64,000 bases of DNA from Telmatactis stephensoni (taxonomy: Eukaryota; Cnidaria; Anthozoa; Actiniaria; Isophelliidae): the NCBI GenBank assembly GCA_029948255.1, contig JALIZF010001252.1:141962-205961 (forward strand), given 5' to 3'. Below are positions 23,554-34,988 of the stretch, piece after piece. The notes beneath the pieces were generated by a model. The model made no database searches. It saw only the letters and a program-made list of their open reading frames with translations, and was not told the DNA's origin. Position 1 is the stretch's first letter; each line of letters begins with the position of its first letter. Made by a program: the position numbers and the translations under genes.

Positions 23554-25312
23554 TCAAGTTGCTGCAACAACGATGATGCCTCTTCACTTTTTGATGGAGA
23601 AATTTTCTGCAAACTAACTACTTTCAGTACTTTTTATCGAAACAAACTGTCTTGGTAGTAATATTTCAAAAGACAAGTAAATAATTTATTTGCCACAACA
23701 ATGTCGATGTAATTGAAAACAAAGAGAATCAACGCTGCGATGCAAAACTAAGCGAAGGACATCGATTGGTGGCTTTGCTTCAGAGACATTGAATAGTTAT
23801 TTGATTCAACTTATTTACTTATTTAGAAAAAAGGCCGAGAAGATACTGATAAATCAATTCAAGCTCAAAAAATTTTACTTCAAGTTTTGAGAGGCATTTA
23901 AAAGGTACGTATGTTTAACGAGCTTAAATACGATTTACGACCACACTGAATTTTCTTGTGAATGAACTCAAATTCATTTCTTCACAGCGTTTTTGCTGGT
24001 CTTGTAAAGGTCTGTAAACAAAGTTGTCAGTGACCAAAAAAAGTAAATGTTGCATAGAAAAGAAAAGGTATTTCAGACTGTCATTCACTTTAGATACAAA
24101 TAAATTTAAGTTTTCAACGTTTCTTTGTTCTTTGAAATTGTCTGCTTGTTTGCGTTGATTTTCCCTCGAAAACATTTTATTGAGTGTATTATGACTGAAA
24201 AATTACGAATATGTTCTCTAACTTCCCATACAAATCAACAAGGCTGAAACTGAACGAATCACATATACATGCGCTACCTCACGCAACAAAAACAGATATT
24301 GCGATGGCAAACAATCACCGAAGAAACAAACTTGGTCGAGATTTTCAAGAAAAAATCACTTGGTACAAACGATAGAAAAATGGTACATTGTAAAAAAGGT
24401 TTAATGCTGATGCTATAATCTACACAAATGAATATGTTTTTTCCTTAACTTTTTAGAAATGGCCTCAACTTTTGAGCTTTTCTCGGCATTTTTAGGTTTT
24501 GTCGAAAACCCAAATAAATTTTATAGGTCAACAGTTGAACGTGCGATATTTTCACTGACTAATTTGACACACGCGCGGCCATATTCGGCGCGTTAGCCCT
24601 ATACAAATCTTTGTCGAACGGCGCGCACTTCGCAAAATAGGGTCAAAATAGGGTCTAGTAATAGGCGCACGCGCGCACGTTTTTGGCGGGGACCATTTGA
24701 CTTTCGGTAGAGCAACGCACACCTGACAAAAGGGACTACATTTTCGATCTTATTGCGCATGCGCGAGAAACTTTACTTCCGGTTTCTTGAAAAAGCTATA
24801 ATCCGGCGGTTTTTGTCAAAACTAAAGTGTTTCTTCAATATATATTTCATGTAAAGCCTTTTCTTCAAAGCTAAGCATGGGATTTATAAAAAATCAAGAA
24901 GTACGGGAGATACTTGCATATTCAGCTCAATTTCGACATCCAAAAACTCATAGTAAATTTATTTGGAGACCATTCTTAGAACGCACGCATGGCATTATGC
25001 ATCTTGATCTCAAGGTTTATTCGATTCTCCAATATACATTGCTAAAGAAAATCATAGCTTTTTTCATGTAGTTATGATGTAATGTGATGACGTTACGCAA
25101 TGATTTCACAATTTAGAGCCGCCGGCATTTTAGAGCATTTTCAAATTTCCCTAGCAACGGGCAATTTTTATGTCAGTACACCCTTAAGAGCGTTAAAAGT
25201 ATCTTAGGATTTTCAAAGACTACTTATGGAACACTAAGGCTTGGTGCAACTATAAAAACTATCTTGTTTTGCAACACTTGCTCAAATATAAAATTCAAGC
25301 AGTTAAATTATA

Positions 25313-25425
25313 TATAGACCCATTTCATTTATTCCCTCACTGGAGGACCAAACAATGGTTGTTCTCTCTGTTGGGAATTGATAACTTTTGTCATGCAAAC
25401 ATTGAACAAGTGAAATGGGTCTATA
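25313..25425. mobile_element. Small TA-flanked foldback (TATAGACCCATTTCA)
   Basis: TATAGACCCATTTCA at the left end and TGAAATGGGTCTATA at the right form a perfect 15-bp inverted repeat around 83 bp of other sequence. The TA at each end may be the target duplication, as for Tc1/mariner-type MITEs. Confidence 0.6.
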
Positions 25426-25979
25426 CAGGAGGAAAGGGGAAACACAATTTCCTTAGTCAAACTTCAAGGCCTGTGCGCGTACCTCAGAAGAAATCCTGGC
25501 CACGCCCCTGGAAACGCTTTTGATTGGCATCAATGAAAAGACGACATGCAGTTTTCGAAGAGAAAAAATCGTTGGAATTGAAGGCACGTGTGATTATGCA
25601 TTTATGTTATGTTGACCCGAGTTTAGAATCCAATTTAACAATTTCAGCACAAATCTGATTGGTAGACTTGTCGCTATCACATGGAGTTTGCTGATGCAAT
25701 CAGGATATAGTTCACCATGCAATCAATCATTCATTGCTTTACGATGAATCTAATAATCAAAAACAATTTTTGTAATTGAAAATTGCAATTCCATCTATAC
25801 CGGAAGGCCATTTTCAAATCATCTTTATTACAGTAACTAATCGATCTCCAGCTATTATGGCGACGCCTTCCAGTCGCCAGTCCAATTCAGTTTCTTCATC
25901 CCCTAGCTCCATTATAATCATGCTATTTCATGTTTTATTGAGAACAAGGTCATGTTTTTTTTAAAGAATCAGTTACTGA

Positions 25980-27910
25980 TCCCTAGCCTATTACAACGAA
26001 AATCGTTGCATTTTAAATTGCTTTACACTGAGCCCAGTAACAATGTTGGAAGTACAAAAAAGAATACAAAGCTTAAATGCAAAGAAATCATCGCCCGATA
26101 TACCTTTTAAGTTGATTAAGTTAGCCTGTAATGAACAAACAGAACCTATCACCTATATCATTAATCAATCGATCAAAAGTGCGACCATTCCAGCTTCACT
26201 AAAAATTGCATGCGTTACCCCAATTTATAAAAGCGGGACTAAATCCAGTCCGTCTAATTACAGACCAATAGCAATACTTCCGTCTATTAACAAATTACTT
26301 GAAAGAATTGTCTATGATCAGCTACTAGACTACTTAGAAAAACATCACATACTAAATGATAATCAATTCGGGTTTAGAAAAAAACATTCTACCGAACAAG
26401 CGATTCTAGAAATTACCGACAAACTAAAAACATCAATTGATAACAAAGAAGTGACATGTTGTTTGTTCTTGGACTTTACAAAAGCTTTCGACACGGTTAA
26501 CCACCAGATACTGATCCAGAAACTTGAAAAATATGGTATTCGAGGGCATGCACTGCGATGGTTTTCAAGCTACCTCTTTAATAGAATGCAATACGTTAAA
26601 ATCGACCATGTTCAATCCGACCTTAAAAATGTATTGTGCGGAGTCCCACAGGGCAGCACCCTCGGACCACTACTTTTCTTACTGTATGTCAATGACCTCC
26701 CAAACGTTTCTCGTAAACTCAACTTTAGAATGTTTGCTGATGATACAAATATCTTTTATTCAAACACAGATGCACTGATAGTTCAGGAAGTCATGAATTC
26801 CGAACTCAGTTTAATTTTCCAATATTGCTCAATGAACAAACTAACAATAAACCTTTCAAAAATCCATTATATGATAATTAAGTCACCTAGGAAAAAAGTG
26901 CCCAACTTTAATATTTTTCAAATAGAACGCAAAGAATTCATCAAATACCTCGGTGTTTACCTTGACCATCATTTGAACTGGGATCAACAGCTAAAAATTA
27001 TTCACAGCAAAATCAGCAAGAATTTAGGAGTCATTCGGCAATTACGTCACTATGTTAGCTTCAAAACACTAAAGGACATTTACTACTCATTAATCTATCC
27101 TTATCTAGCATACGGTACTTTGTCATGGGGCAGTACTTATAAAACAAAACTTGCCAAAATTCAAAAACTTCAAAATAAATGTATTAGGTGCATGTTCTTT
27201 GCCAACAAATTTGAACATGCTATTCCGCTTTTCAATGTATCCGGTCTTTTAATAGTAAAGAACATTTTCATCTTCAAAAGTGCAAGTTTTGCACATAAAC
27301 TTATGAACAACAATTCAAAAACACCTGTTACATTTAGGAATATCCTTAAGCAATGTAAAGATCAGCACTGTTATAATACTAGGTACGCTTCTCAGGGGAA
27401 TCTGGTTCGTCCTTCTGTCAGGACCAATTACGGAAAATTCACTTTCAAGTTTTCCATTTGTGAAATTTGGGAAAAAATTCCTTCTTCTGCTATCAAGCAG
27501 CTCCCTTCTTTTGCTCTTTTTAAAAGTCGCCTTCGGCTTCACTTACTTCTTACCCAATCTGAAAATGGTTGATCTCTTGCTTCCATCTCTTTCATGACAA
27601 AATTAAAAAAAAATTAAATTGAAATTTATTCATTATAAAGTGTCCACTTTAGCTTGTCCATCGCTGTTTATTTTTTTCCGTGGGTGGTTGCCAACACGAA
27701 AGTTGAAACTACTTTGGCAACCACACACACCTCTATATTGATCCAATAAAGTATATCTTAAATGTAAATATTTAAAATTGTAAAAATGTATTTTCTGTAT
27801 ATATTGTAAATGTATCTTAAATGTAATGTATTTATCAAATGTAAATATATTTTCTGTATATATTGTAAACGTGTGTGTGAATAAAGTTCAGTTCAGTTCA
27901 GTTCAGTTCA
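25980..27910 (+). mobile_element. 5'-truncated non-LTR retrotransposon (LINE, CR1/L2/Jockey-like)
   Basis: The element enters mid-frame near 25980, runs through a complete reverse transcriptase and C-terminal region, has a 3' UTR of about 300 bp with AATAAA, and ends in five copies of GTTCA (27886-27910). A terminal short tandem repeat instead of a poly(A) tail is typical of CR1/L2-type LINEs. The endonuclease half is absent, which is the usual 5' truncation. Confidence 0.88.
26043..27572 (+). CDS. LINE reverse transcriptase, N-terminally truncated
   Basis: This 509-residue frame copies element RNA into DNA at the target site. Motifs in order: NYRPIAILPSINKLLERIV, then QFGFRKKHSTEQAI, LFLDFTKAFDTVNH (palm motif A), GVPQGSTLGPLLFLLYVND (motif B), FRMFADDTN (catalytic motif C, FADD), and YLGVYLDHHLNWDQQ in the thumb region. 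The frame is also open upstream of the first ATG back to a stop at 25977-25979 and carries family-like residues there (LSPVT), so the ATG at 26043 is not the native start. The apurinic endonuclease domain expected before it is missing. No internal stop or frameshift is seen, so this truncated copy is fairly young. Confidence 0.93.
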   Translation: MLEVQKRIQSLNAKKSSPDIPFKLIKLACNEQTEPITYIINQSIKSATIPASLKIACVTPIYKSGTKSSPSNYRPIAILPSINKLLERIVYDQLLDYLEKHHILNDNQFGFRKKHSTEQAILEITDKLKTSIDNKEVTCCLFLDFTKAFDTVNHQILIQKLEKYGIRGHALRWFSSYLFNRMQYVKIDHVQSDLKNVLCGVPQGSTLGPLLFLLYVNDLPNVSRKLNFRMFADDTNIFYSNTDALIVQEVMNSELSLIFQYCSMNKLTINLSKIHYMIIKSPRKKVPNFNIFQIERKEFIKYLGVYLDHHLNWDQQLKIIHSKISKNLGVIRQLRHYVSFKTLKDIYYSLIYPYLAYGTLSWGSTYKTKLAKIQKLQNKCIRCMFFANKFEHAIPLFNVSGLLIVKNIFIFKSASFAHKLMNNNSKTPVTFRNILKQCKDQHCYNTRYASQGNLVRPSVRTNYGKFTFKFSICEIWEKIPSSAIKQLPSFALFKSRLRLHLLLTQSENG

Positions 27911-28050
27911 TCGCGACAGTATTTTTCCAATTAAATTCGAATAGAATTTTGTAAGAAAAGGCTTTTCTGATCCATTAATCATCCACGGGAGCAGAGCTTA
28001 TTCAAATCAACCAATGACTGAACGAATTCACATGAGCTCTCCCCTTAAGG

Positions 28051-28300
28051 ATGATGGACGAATCAGAAAATGACAAAAACCCAACATCGACGTCGAAAAA
28101 AAAGTGGGTCGCGATTTTCACTTTTTTCAAATTTTTCGTAAAAAAAACCTGTTTTTCTGTGTTTGATAGCCTGATCAAAACACTTGTGATGTTGGGAAAA
28201 CACTCGAGAGCTGTGAAAACAGTTTTATATTTCTAAAGTCCTTTGCGAATTTCTCTTCTCACAATCTTGATCTGTTGTCCTTTTGGCCATGCATAAAAAT
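28051..28300. other. Short non-coding stretch with oligo-A/T runs
   Basis: This holds a 61-codon frame at 28051-28236 rich in Lys and Phe across homopolymer runs. I do not regard it as a gene. Confidence 0.4.
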
Positions 28301-28620
<320 letters not shown>

Positions 28621-29405
28621 CACTCCCTTGAGTCAGTACCCACAGTCTTTTAAAGAATTTAGTTTCTTGTTAGCAGCTCACAAAATTTTGAGATACAAAA
28701 TGCCATATCCGAAAATAGCCCCACTGATTTTTTAACCAAAAATAAGCTCCCCACCCCACATATATATAAGCCCTCCCAATAAGCCGACAAAAAGGCACGT
28801 TGGGCAAATATAAGCCCAGGTGTTATTTTCTGAAGTTTAGGTAGTTTTCCTAGAAAAAATATTAAATCTCAATAAATCAAGACGGTGCGCACTTGATAGT
28901 CTCATACACGTCCAGGCACCAGGATAAATTTGAAAGAAAAATGGTCGTATTCACATAAGGTCTAACACTAACACAATTGTTTAAGAAAACGCCATTTTAG
29001 TGTAGACAGTGAAGAATGCAAGGGAAAAAATCCTTTTTCAAATTTCTCCGTGTTAGTGTGGACGTATAGTCTCATAAGCGCCCAATGGCTTTCTATGATT
29101 GATTGCGATCCTTCGAACTATGAACACCTAGTCTAGTTTTATGATTTTTTTCAGAAAACAACAACTATACAGTCTAGAAGGTATAGGCAGACAGTTGATA
29201 TAAATATGTGATGCTGATCAATGCAAAATAGTAGGAATGCCTCCTATTTTGGTTATTTTATTTTGATATACTACATGCTAAAATGCGTTCATGGTTCGAG
29301 TGTCCTAGCCACTAAGCTGTTCAAACTGTGTACGTGTAATTGATGTCAAATTCGCCAAGCCATTCAGAATTGAGTTTTATTTAAGTAATCTTTGCAGTTA
29401 AAGTA

Positions 29406-30006
29406 TCAGGGGACCTTTGCAATTGATTTCTACCACCGCTCATGCACTCAGAACCCCATAGCGCGCTAATTACTGATGTTTATAAAAGTATACATTTTCT
29501 TGATTTTCGATTTCACAGTGTGTTATGATTTGTTAATAGTTGTTTTGCATTAGTTTTTTATTCGAATGCTTTAAAACTTAGCTTTAAAACGTATTTAAGG
29601 TTTCTGAATGAAATCGAAACGTTGTATATTATGTTACCCTTAACTTTCATTATTAGAGCAATATTTGACCTTCAAAACCTTTTCTCTCAGTTTTTTTATG
29701 TATTGCCTTGGTGTAAAGTTATTGAATTAAGTTATGTTAAGTGCCTAAAACAGGCCAAAAACACATCATATCAACTTTGAGGTCAAATACGTTGGTAATA
29801 CTGAAAAGCCTTAATTGCAAGATGTACCTTAAAAAACTGAAAACAAGGTTGAAAATATACTAATGCTTGGTAAATTCAGTTGAAAACTACGTTTATTTAT
29901 CTTTTTCATCTTTAAGAAAATGTCTACTTTTCGGTTAGTATATCAGACAAATAACCAATGCAGAGCTATGTGGGTTTTAGTGAGCATCGTCACGAAGGTC
30001 CCCTGA
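29406..30006. mobile_element. TA-flanked TIR element of about 600 bp
   Basis: It starts TCAGGGGACCTT and ends AAGGTCCCCTGA, with TA on both outer sides (29404-29405 and 30007-30008). The body has no transposase frame. The TA duplication suggests a Tc1/mariner-like non-autonomous element, though the TIR is short. Confidence 0.6.
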
Positions 30007-30008
30007 TA

Positions 30009-31726
30009 CCTTAAAAATGAACTCCACTTCTGAGTCGCATCTGTATCAGTAGACCCCTTTGATCGATGATCTGAAAGTACAAAATGATTTGAATCTGAAA
30101 TCCCAGATTGCTAAAAGATCCATGCAATAAAATATCAGTGTTTTCACTTTCTGTATTAAACTGATTGCTCAGCTGTAAAGAAAGTACGATCATATGTTAT
30201 ACATTTGGTTGTTTTACACTTCTTTAATCACAGTATGCAATAAACCGTGAACAACATTTTTAATTTAGAAGTACAATCATGCGTTTAATTATCCCAGGAA
30301 GACGCAAAATCTATATTTCTCGAAGTGATTCATGCAATAAATATGCTTTCAGTATTGCTAAGATAAATGAAAACGTTTCTGCAATTGTACCATTTGCTTA
30401 TGACGCACCAATGCACGTGGACACATTCCTCAAAGGAACAAAACTCCAGTGACGTAAGGGTACGTAAATGGTTAATTGCAGTCAATTCTGAAAATGTTAT
30501 TACAAAACGATGTACCTGAAGGGGCGTGATTAGACGTTTTATCACGTTTCTGCACGCGTGCCGACCGACGCCAACTCCACTAACTAACGGCATTGTAATT
30601 ATGAACTACCGTTTTGTAGTGGGTAGCTGAAAATCAAGAAATGCTACAGTAAGCTAATAGTTTTGTACTGAGTTCATATTAGTTAAAAGCTTATGTAATA
30701 TTTAAATACTTTAATAAAGAAATGCTTAACACTCAGCATGCTTCCACTAAGGTATGGATGGACGTGGGAGGCTGCTAGTCACATAGACTAGAAGCATTAT
30801 GAGTCACACAAGACGAAGTCGAACATCATCGTTTTTTACTCAAATACGAATGTTTCTTTGCTATACATTGCAATGAAAACATGTTGTTCGTTTAGTTTCG
30901 GACACACGCGGGCAAACTCTGATTAAGCAATCAATCCGATCAGGGCCGGTCTGTAGGTAATAGCTAATCAGCGCACCAATACAACTATAAAAGCATCACT
31001 TTTGGAAAGTACCACCGCTTCCTTTTGATGTCGAGCAGTACAGCCGACTTTTGTGCACGGGATCTTATGAGTAGGTGAACCCCAAAAGGACGTACCAGTG
31101 AATTCCTCCAACAGATTTATTATAACTCTTGTTCTCAATACCAACTAGCACCAACTCTAACTAGAGAGTTACAAGTGCGTCATATTTATAGGGCTAGGTT
31201 TAACATTAACTAAAGATGTCATAAACCGAATGACATTTTAATTGCTGGAGGCGTAGGCCTTAATAATATTGCAAAATATAGCTCAAGTAGGCTAAACAAA
31301 GTAAGTTGAACGATTACCGATAATACGTTCTATAATGGAAACTTTAATCGCGCGTGATACTGCAATTCAAGTGTAATCGTAGATTACGCTAGGCGCTAGG
31401 TAAGCGGATCAAAACATAAAAGTCGAATATAAAGTATTATAATTTTTCCTGGGAGGTAACTTTCCTTGCGTAACGGATTTGCCTGGACAGATATTGTAAA
31501 GGTTGATTGCATAAGGTATTTCACCTGATCACATGTCACTAGAAGTCATGGCTTACGTGTGACCTACAGGCTAAGTTCACGTGAACCAGATCGTGACTTC
31601 TTGACTGACTTATATACTTAGATCTAATGGGATCAACGGGATTAAAACACAGAATATCAACCTAATTAAAGCACTTAAAATTGTTGCTTGGCAACACTTT
31701 TACTTAACAATGTACTATCGAGCGGT
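30009..31726. other. Intergenic region without recognised gene
   Basis: A TATAAAAG motif at about 30986 has no convincing coding exon after it. Several short frames exist on both strands with no domains. I see nothing else. Confidence 0.4.
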
Positions 31727-31862
31727 TTTCGTATGAGTGGGAAACTTCCGCGTGCCGTGCCGTGATCATGTAAGTGTCGTGATGTCTATAAAAAAACATT
31801 CGAAATTCCTGCCGTAACCGCGTACCGTGCTGTGGCTATGCCGTTTTCCCAGTCATACGAAA
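31727..31862. mobile_element. Foldback element, second copy of the TTCGTATSAGTGGGAAAC family
   Basis: The left end TTTCGTATGAGTGGGAAAC and right end TTTTCCCAGTCATACGAAA are inverted repeats. The interior has CCGTGCCGTG-like words that also recur in the 12973 copy (ACGGTCACGG). Confidence 0.65.
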
Positions 31863-32537
31863 TGCGCTTTATTTTACTCGGGAAAATGTGCTGAAGTTTG
31901 ATTGAACGACAAGAGATCAATGACTAGTAGGTCAAAAGCGGTCAGTAAGGGAGAGCAGGAAGGTGTAATTTCATTCATATGTATATGTCTGTCTGTTGCG
32001 TCACCATCCATGTTTTTAAGACTAGAACGCTACGTACTGCAAACAGCTGTGTACAAATGCAGGCGTTGTTATCATAAACATATACGGCGCGCATGGCGTT
32101 AAATTAATTCTTGACCTTCGTTTTGAAGCTGCGCGCAATGACTCATTCAAACGATCAGTCAAAAACCTGAAATGAGATCTTTTTTTAATCTCAATTTTAG
32201 ATTTTTGTAAATGAGAAATGGCCGTTCTTTGTTAATCCCTAAAATGATGACCCAAAGAAAGCTTCTTTTGTAAGTAGTTTTGCTGAATTGTGATCGCGGG
32301 CAAGCGCCAACTTGTCCCCAACGAGAAGCGGATATTCGGCAGTTGCCAATCAAACGTTCTTCATAAATAAATTAGAATAGTTTGATTACTTCCTTTGTCT
32401 TCATTCATTGGAACCTGATATGCTGTTGAAGTTGAAATTAGTGACCATTTAATTCGTACTTGAAGTAGAATTCAAAGCATTACGACACGGATGTCGTTTC
32501 CTCAGTGGGAATCTTAATTTCAATAATTCGTCATGTC

Positions 32538-32546
32538 TATTTAAAA
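32538..32546 (+). promoter_or_regulatory. Candidate TATA box of the secreted-peptide gene
   Basis: TATTTAAAA lies about 90 bp upstream of the start codon at 32630 and is followed about 30 bp later by a plausible transcription start. Confidence 0.45.
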
Positions 32547-32629
32547 CACGGCTGCACTTCACAAGCAAAAGCAGACTAAACTTGAATTACTCTCAGCCCG
32601 TAGCATTAAAGGAAAGAACAAGATCAAAA

Positions 32630-34044
32630 ATGAAAATCGTCTGCCTAATAGCCTGTATAGCATTTTTTCTAGGAATTTTGAGTGTAGGAAGAAATTGTCA
32701 AGCTATCAGCGTCTTTGTTGGCAATAGAAAAGGAAGGAAAAGGGAATTTGGAGCTGCTACGTCCGATAAGGTACGAACTAGCTGGTCATTGTAATTATGA
32801 AACAAACAAACAAGAAAGGGAGGCCAAAACACAACATCATACAGCTTATGTACGTAATTGCATGATAACTGAGCTGTTGCATCGTGTGGTGCAACTGTAA
32901 TTATTTTTTGCATTTCAACACGACGCAACATTTTAGTAAAATGATAGTGCACTTACTCGATTTTATTTGGACTCGGACCTCAGCAAATAATCAGAATTAA
33001 ATTTAAATAAGACGAGAAAACTGTTTTTGTAACCGAGCTATCAGCCATAGATCTCATCAGTGTAGTAAGCCTTTTCCACTTCCTGTTTCCACTTACTTCT
33101 CTCAAAAAAGGTTGCAGCAGCGATCGGGAAATGGGCGAGCTGTTATAAGTACGAAAAAAAGCCTGCATAAAATTGAATTCCTTAGTAAACCATTTGCAAG
33201 AAGCGAAATCATTATACAATACGTACCAGCCCCAAAAATCTTTGATGGCAAGTCCTATATGCATGAGTCGACGACATTGTTCAATATTCATCAGGGCCCG
33301 GTTGTTCGAAAGTGGATTAGCGTTAACCCAGGATTAACTCCGAATGTTTTCTTTAGAGTTAACCCTGGATTAGTGCTAATCGGCTTTCGAACAACCGGGC
33401 CCAGGTCGTAAGCCGTCCGACATTCACCCCCAACCTTCTTAGACCTTTATTTATTTGAAGTAAAGCAAACACAGTCACCTGTGTGATAACGTGTGATAAC
33501 GCAATTTGAAACAAGCTGCACCATTGATTCCAACGAGCGAGGAGACGTTTTCGTCAACGCGGACGTCACTGCAGTGTAACGTTCTTCTTCATCCGCTCGC
33601 CATCATAGATGACGTGTCCGTCTTCGTTAAGCAGAAGGTCAGTTAAGGCTTTTTCATCTTCTACCAGGAACAGCAACCTCATCTATGACGGCGAACTGAT
33701 GAACGAAAACGTACGTATAACGTCCGTGTTGACTGAAAAACGTCTCCTGCTTAAGCTCCCTACTAGCAAAAGGATGCCTGGAAGTTTTTTACTTGGAATT
33801 GATAAAATCACACAAAAACAGCTTTCTCTTAAAAACGGGTGTCGAAAAACTTATTCTGGTGTAAAACCGGATGGCAAGTTGCATGTAGGACATTCAGTTT
33901 GTATTATTCAAAGGATTCAGCAATAACAATAAGTCAGTTCTATTTTGGTTTTAGGGAAGATTCAGCGATGAAGTTTCTCGAAGGCGCTACAAAATGGCGC
34001 TGTGGCAGCTGGATGACAAAGGCGAAAGTAATGAAGACATTTAA
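32630..34044 (+). CDS. Small secreted peptide precursor (neuropeptide/hormone-like), two exons
   Basis: Exons 32630-32770 and 33955-34044 join in phase across a GTACGA donor and a TTTTGGTTTTAG acceptor to give 76 residues. A signal peptide (MKIVCLIACIAFFLGILSVG then RNCQA) is followed by ISVFVGNRKGRKREFG, and exon 2 gives GRFSDEVSRRRYKMALWQLD ending in ESNEDI. Basic cleavage sites are present (RKR and RRR). The first RKR is preceded by Gly, which could supply a C-terminal amide to a short peptide ending NRK. This architecture is that of a bioactive peptide precursor, processed in the secretory pathway. I do not recognise the family. The intron holds two foldback MITEs. Uncertainty: no homology check, and short two-exon models can arise by chance, but signal peptide, TATA box, matching phase and a poly(A) signal agree. 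Confidence 0.55.
33294..33402. mobile_element. GGGCCCGGTTGT foldback MITE
   Basis: Arms GGGCCCGGTTGTTCGAAAG and CTTTCGAACAACCGGGCCC are perfect inverted repeats that continue imperfectly inward (GATTAGCGTTAACCCAGGAT against ACCCTGGATTAGTGCTAATC). It lies in the intron of the peptide gene. The element at 58909 has the same outer 12 bases. Confidence 0.8.
33541..33747. mobile_element. Foldback MITE with about 70-bp arms (GGAGACGTTTTCGTCAACGC)
   Basis: The left arm starts GGAGACGTTTTCGTCAACGC and reaches ATCATAGATGA. The right arm is its imperfect reverse complement, from TCATCTATGACGGCGAAC to GTTGACTGAAAAACGTCTCC. A short ORF across it is an artefact of the repeat. Confidence 0.75.
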
Positions 34045-34303
34045 CACTTGACTACATGCTGTTATCGACTATAAGCGGAAAGTTTAATTACAAAACTCTG
34101 TCATTAATTAACTATCATGATCAGCGTGATGAATTCAGTCTCATTAACAAGCAAACAGCTTGTGGATAAGGGAAAAAACTTTTCTAAAGATGCTAATTTG
34201 GGCTTTGCCTCGATAACCTGTGAATCTGCCTCTTGGTTTCACACTACAGTTCTTTATTTAAATAACTAAAACGATTCATGAAATAGCTTGTAAATTGAAT
34301 AGC

Positions 34304-34309
34304 AATAAA
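34304..34309 (+). terminator. Polyadenylation signal for the secreted-peptide gene
   Basis: AATAAA lies 260 bp past the stop codon; a second AATAAA follows at about 34327. Confidence 0.4.
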
Positions 34310-34701
34310 TTTTCTATTTGAATTGAAATAAAACGTATTCTCCGTTTAAATAAGTAGCTATAGTGATAGGAGTAGCGCGAATGCAAACTTGAATTTCATG
34401 ACTAATTTAATGTGAGTACAATAACTTAAGCCAGAATTTTTAGCCAATTCGCACAGCTGCAGCGCTAAGATTTGTTTCGGCAGCTTCTTTTTCCAGGGGA
34501 TAAAAAAGATTTCTTTAAAATGAAAATTGGTACAAATATACAGTAACTTTTAGAAAAGATTAATGCGAGGGCTACGCCCTCAGCTGACTGCGATATATCC
34601 AATATTGCTGCCAGTAACTATCTAATACTTAAAGGCGCCCAGGTGGGATATACTGCATGGTGGGCGATTATATTGGAGGAAGGGCACTAGAAGAGGAGGT
34701 A

Positions 34702-34960
34702 GGGTGGCATGGTTGGCCGAACAGTTAGAGCGCTGGCCTGTCACCGCTATGGTCCGGGTTCGAGTCCCAGCTCGAGCGCCTGGATCATATGTGAATTGAG
34801 TTTGTTTGATGTGTTGTTCTCTACCATGCCACGAGGGTTTTTCTCCGGGTTCTCCGGTTTTTCCTCCCTCAGCAAAAATCAACATGTGAGTCGAGTGATT
34901 ATTTGCAAAATACTTAATGTAGAGGTAGTGTGTGTGAGTACAGTGTCCCCCAATTAGTGC
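34702..34960 (+). mobile_element. tRNA-derived SINE
   Basis: The head resembles a tRNA: an A-box region (TGGCCGAACAGTTAGAGCGC) and a B box (GGTTCGAGTCC) at about 34757-34767. It continues into a tRNA-unrelated body with TTTTTCTCCGGGTTCTCCGG and then TTTTTCCTCCC. A minus-strand copy with the same head and the same CTCCGG body occurs at 52565-52710. The right end is uncertain. RNA polymerase III transcription from the A and B boxes and LINE-dependent movement are expected for such elements. Confidence 0.8.
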
Positions 34961-34988
34961 GCAAGCGCTAGAAGACTTGGACACTTAA

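Larger units (their letters stand above)
21542..25312. other. Gene-poor region with repeats
   Basis: No convincing exon. It holds a direct repeat (22262-22350 and 22677-22765), a G-rich run near 22787-22835, a short TTGACGCACTTTG array, and a GC-rich block at about 24560-24780 with many CGCG and GCGC words, set in AT-rich DNA. Confidence 0.5.

Noticed and set aside
24420..25190. A third TTAA-flanked, GC-rich element
   Set aside because: A GC-rich block and a right-hand CACCC-TTAA end are present, but I find no matching left end.
30980..31100. Gene start after a TATAAAAG box
   Set aside because: The only ATG frame following it ends after 16 codons and no splice model works.
34702..34775. Functional tRNA gene
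   Set aside because: It has A- and B-box-like sequence but lacks a proper cloverleaf, and the CTCCGG body that follows recurs at 52565, so it is a SINE head.
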